Position numbers and translations under genes: made by a program. This document shows, one piece after another, positions 7,315 through 8,784 of a stretch of DNA of 8,784 nucleotides (its first letter is position 1; every line of letters starts with the position of its first letter). The notes under the pieces were generated by a model. The model searched no databases. It saw nothing but the letters and a program-made list of their open reading frames with translations, and was not told the origin of the DNA. The stretch is from CAMPJM01 sp964440915 (GTDB taxonomy: Bacteria; Bacteroidota; Bacteroidia; Cytophagales; Cyclobacteriaceae): NCBI GenBank assembly GCA_964440915.1, contig CAYTTV010000095.1, forward strand, positions 1-8,784, written 5' to 3'.

Positions 7315-8784
7315 CTATTTAAACAGTAGCGGTGCGAAGGTGTATATATCGTGCCGCCAAACAGGCCATGTATGTCCGCCGGCATATTCGCTATATTGAT
7401 ATTTAACACCCATTTCGTCAAATTTTTTCATCATCACTTTGCAGTTGTTATAAGCAATATCCTCCTCACCGCCCATAGTGATATAGAATGCCTTAAGATT
7501 TTTATTGATCAAGTCTGTATTTTCTTTCATAAATGCATATTCTGGATCTGAAAGCTCAGCATTATTGGCAAACCATCCAGAACTGAACACGCCTAAATAT
7601 GCAAACATGTCTGTATTGCGAAGACCGGCATATAGGGTTTGAAGACCGCCCATTGAAAGCCCTGCCAACGCCCTGTTGTTGGCACCTTCTGCTACGCGAT
7701 AGTTGTCCTCGACAAATGGGATAATAGCCTGCTTTAGCTCTCGCTCAAAGAATCGCAAGGCCTGATCAAAGCCACCGCCCGAACCTAGGTTGCCATCTGG
7801 CATAACGATCAACATAGGCTTTGCTTTGTTTTCCGCTATTAGGTTATCCAAAATCAGATCGGTGCGGCCTTGGGTAGCCCAGCCTCTTTCGTCTTCCCCG
7901 CCACCATGCATCAAATAAAGTACGGGGTATTTATCATTGGATGAATCATAGCCGGGAGGGGCATAAATATACATCTTGCGCCAAGAATTGGTAACTGAAG
8001 AAAAATACCGCTTGATACGGATGTCACCGTGTGCCACATTCTTCTCGGCATAAAAATTTCCATTCTCGTAAGGAATTTCTATACCGCTGGCCATCCGGCC
8101 CATGCCATAGAAAGTTTCACTTGCTGGGTCAGCCACAGCTACCCCATCAATGACCAAAGAATAGTAATGAAAACCTCTGCTTATCGAGTCAGTGGTTACG
8201 GTCCAGGTTCCATTATCGTCTTTTTTCATGTCATACTTACGGCCCAGATCTATCTGCACTTTCTGCGCCTCTGGTGCATTTACACGGAAGATGACGCGAT
8301 TGTCGGGTAAAACTTGAGGGTATGATGCTGAACGGATATTGGTGGCTGCTGGCGTACCTAGAACGGTTAGCTTAGTAAAGGATGTTTTATCAAGTGGCTT
8401 GAAAAGAAGTTGACTGAATACGTATAGGTCATTTTTCCAAACCTTGAAATCATGGCCACCTGGCTCCAGATAATAAACATGCGGCACACCATGCTGATAG
8501 AGATAGTCATGGGTACGCTTGGTTACGCCCATCAGGTTATCTTCATCCCCACATGAAATAAAAAGCAGGCTTAGTTTGTTTTTGGCTTCTTCTGGATTTG
8601 GTAGTAGCAATTCAGGAGCTTTCGTATTAGGCGCAGATGAAAAGCCCCCTACCCAAGCAAACTTATCTAAATTGCCTAATCCAAAATTGAGAGACTGCCC
8701 TCCTCCCATAGAAAGCCCTGCAATGGCCCGATTATCTCGATGCTTCAGAGCTGGATAGTGCTTTTCAACGTAAGGAATCAGGTC
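7315..8784 (-). CDS. Tandem CE1-type esterase (probable feruloyl or acetyl xylan esterase), 5' end outside the window
   Basis: The frame is open from the window edge, giving 489 visible residues; an internal Met lies within the GLSMGG motif, so it is not the start. Visible residues 1 to ~128 are the end of one alpha/beta hydrolase domain: nucleophile S25 in GLSMGG, acidic-residue region GDEDN (79-83) and H111 in GGHDFKVW. Residues ~150-240 form an E-set/CBM48-like domain (VIFRVNAPEA, then WTVTTDSISRGFHYYSLVIDG). Residues ~250-489 are a second, complete CE1 domain: oxyanion-loop region HGGGEDE, S377 in GLSMGG, acidic cluster GGEED (438-442) and H471 in GGHTWPVW. Both triads look intact. CE1 enzymes hydrolyse ferulate or acetate esters on xylan side chains; CBM48-like modules precede the catalytic domain in many Bacteroidota CE1 esterases. 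The protein ends LLFK with no type IX sorting domain. The signal peptide, if any, is outside the window. The family is firm; the ester cleaved by each domain is not known. Confidence 0.9.
   Translation of the reverse strand, partial: DLIPYVEKHYPALKHRDNRAIAGLSMGGGQSLNFGLGNLDKFAWVGGFSSAPNTKAPELLLPNPEEAKNKLSLLFISCGDEDNLMGVTKRTHDYLYQHGVPHVYYLEPGGHDFKVWKNDLYVFSQLLFKPLDKTSFTKLTVLGTPAATNIRSASYPQVLPDNRVIFRVNAPEAQKVQIDLGRKYDMKKDDNGTWTVTTDSISRGFHYYSLVIDGVAVADPASETFYGMGRMASGIEIPYENGNFYAEKNVAHGDIRIKRYFSSVTNSWRKMYIYAPPGYDSSNDKYPVLYLMHGGGEDERGWATQGRTDLILDNLIAENKAKPMLIVMPDGNLGSGGGFDQALRFFERELKQAIIPFVEDNYRVAEGANNRALAGLSMGGLQTLYAGLRNTDMFAYLGVFSSGWFANNAELSDPEYAFMKENTDLINKNLKAFYITMGGEEDIAYNNCKVMMKKFDEMGVKYQYSEYAGGHTWPVWRHDIYTFAPLLFK

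Noticed and set aside
8707..8709. Esterase start codon at 8709
   Set aside because: This Met belongs to the GLSMGG nucleophile motif and the frame continues open to the window edge with good esterase sequence, so the gene is cut by the window.

Overview
The window looks like part of a carbohydrate-degradation gene cluster (a polysaccharide utilisation locus or similar) from a Bacteroidota bacterium. Four signs point that way: secreted enzymes whose signal peptides end in A-Q or S-Q-A; close GH43, GH95 and CE1 protein sequences of the Bacteroidota type; a very large TlpA-like thioredoxin protein; and start codons preceded by A/T-rich leaders with little or no Shine-Dalgarno sequence. No SusC/SusD pair, regulator, RNA gene, transposase or CRISPR is present in this stretch.

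Layout. All four genes are on the minus strand, so transcription runs from high to low coordinates. At the right edge (7315-8784) is the 3' portion of a double esterase: the end of one CE1-type alpha/beta hydrolase domain, then an E-set/CBM48-like domain, then a second complete CE1 domain. A perfect hairpin (7247-7285) follows it, then a long leader with an imperfect dyad (7091-7131). Next are a 797-residue secreted protein ending in a thioredoxin domain with CGPC (4625-7018), an 88-bp gap, a complete 824-residue GH95 alpha-L-fucosidase/alpha-L-galactosidase (2062-4536), and a complete 585-residue GH43 beta-xylosidase/arabinofuranosidase (114-1871). A second perfect hairpin (59-107) closes the set. 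Between GH95 and GH43 lies a run of exactly 100 N (1915-2014), an assembly gap embedded in an array of 7-bp repeats with consensus TWAGAYW. Another piece of the same repeat sits at 1-21, so the GH43 gene is bracketed by it.

How the genes may work together. Esterase, GH95 and GH43 activities together suit removal of side chains from a complex plant heteroxylan. In cereal glucuronoarabinoxylan a known side chain is L-Gal(alpha1-2)-Xyl(beta1-2)-(5-O-feruloyl)-Ara, and the three enzyme families here could supply an activity for each bond outside the arabinose. This is an inference from gene content. A fucosylated substrate is the main alternative. The thioredoxin protein is a probable periplasmic redox or folding partner; its link to the glycan enzymes rests only on position.

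The most unusual items are the heptad repeats that broke the assembly and flank GH43, the tandem CE1-(E-set)-CE1 architecture, the oversized thioredoxin protein, and two long perfect 3' hairpins without U-tracts.
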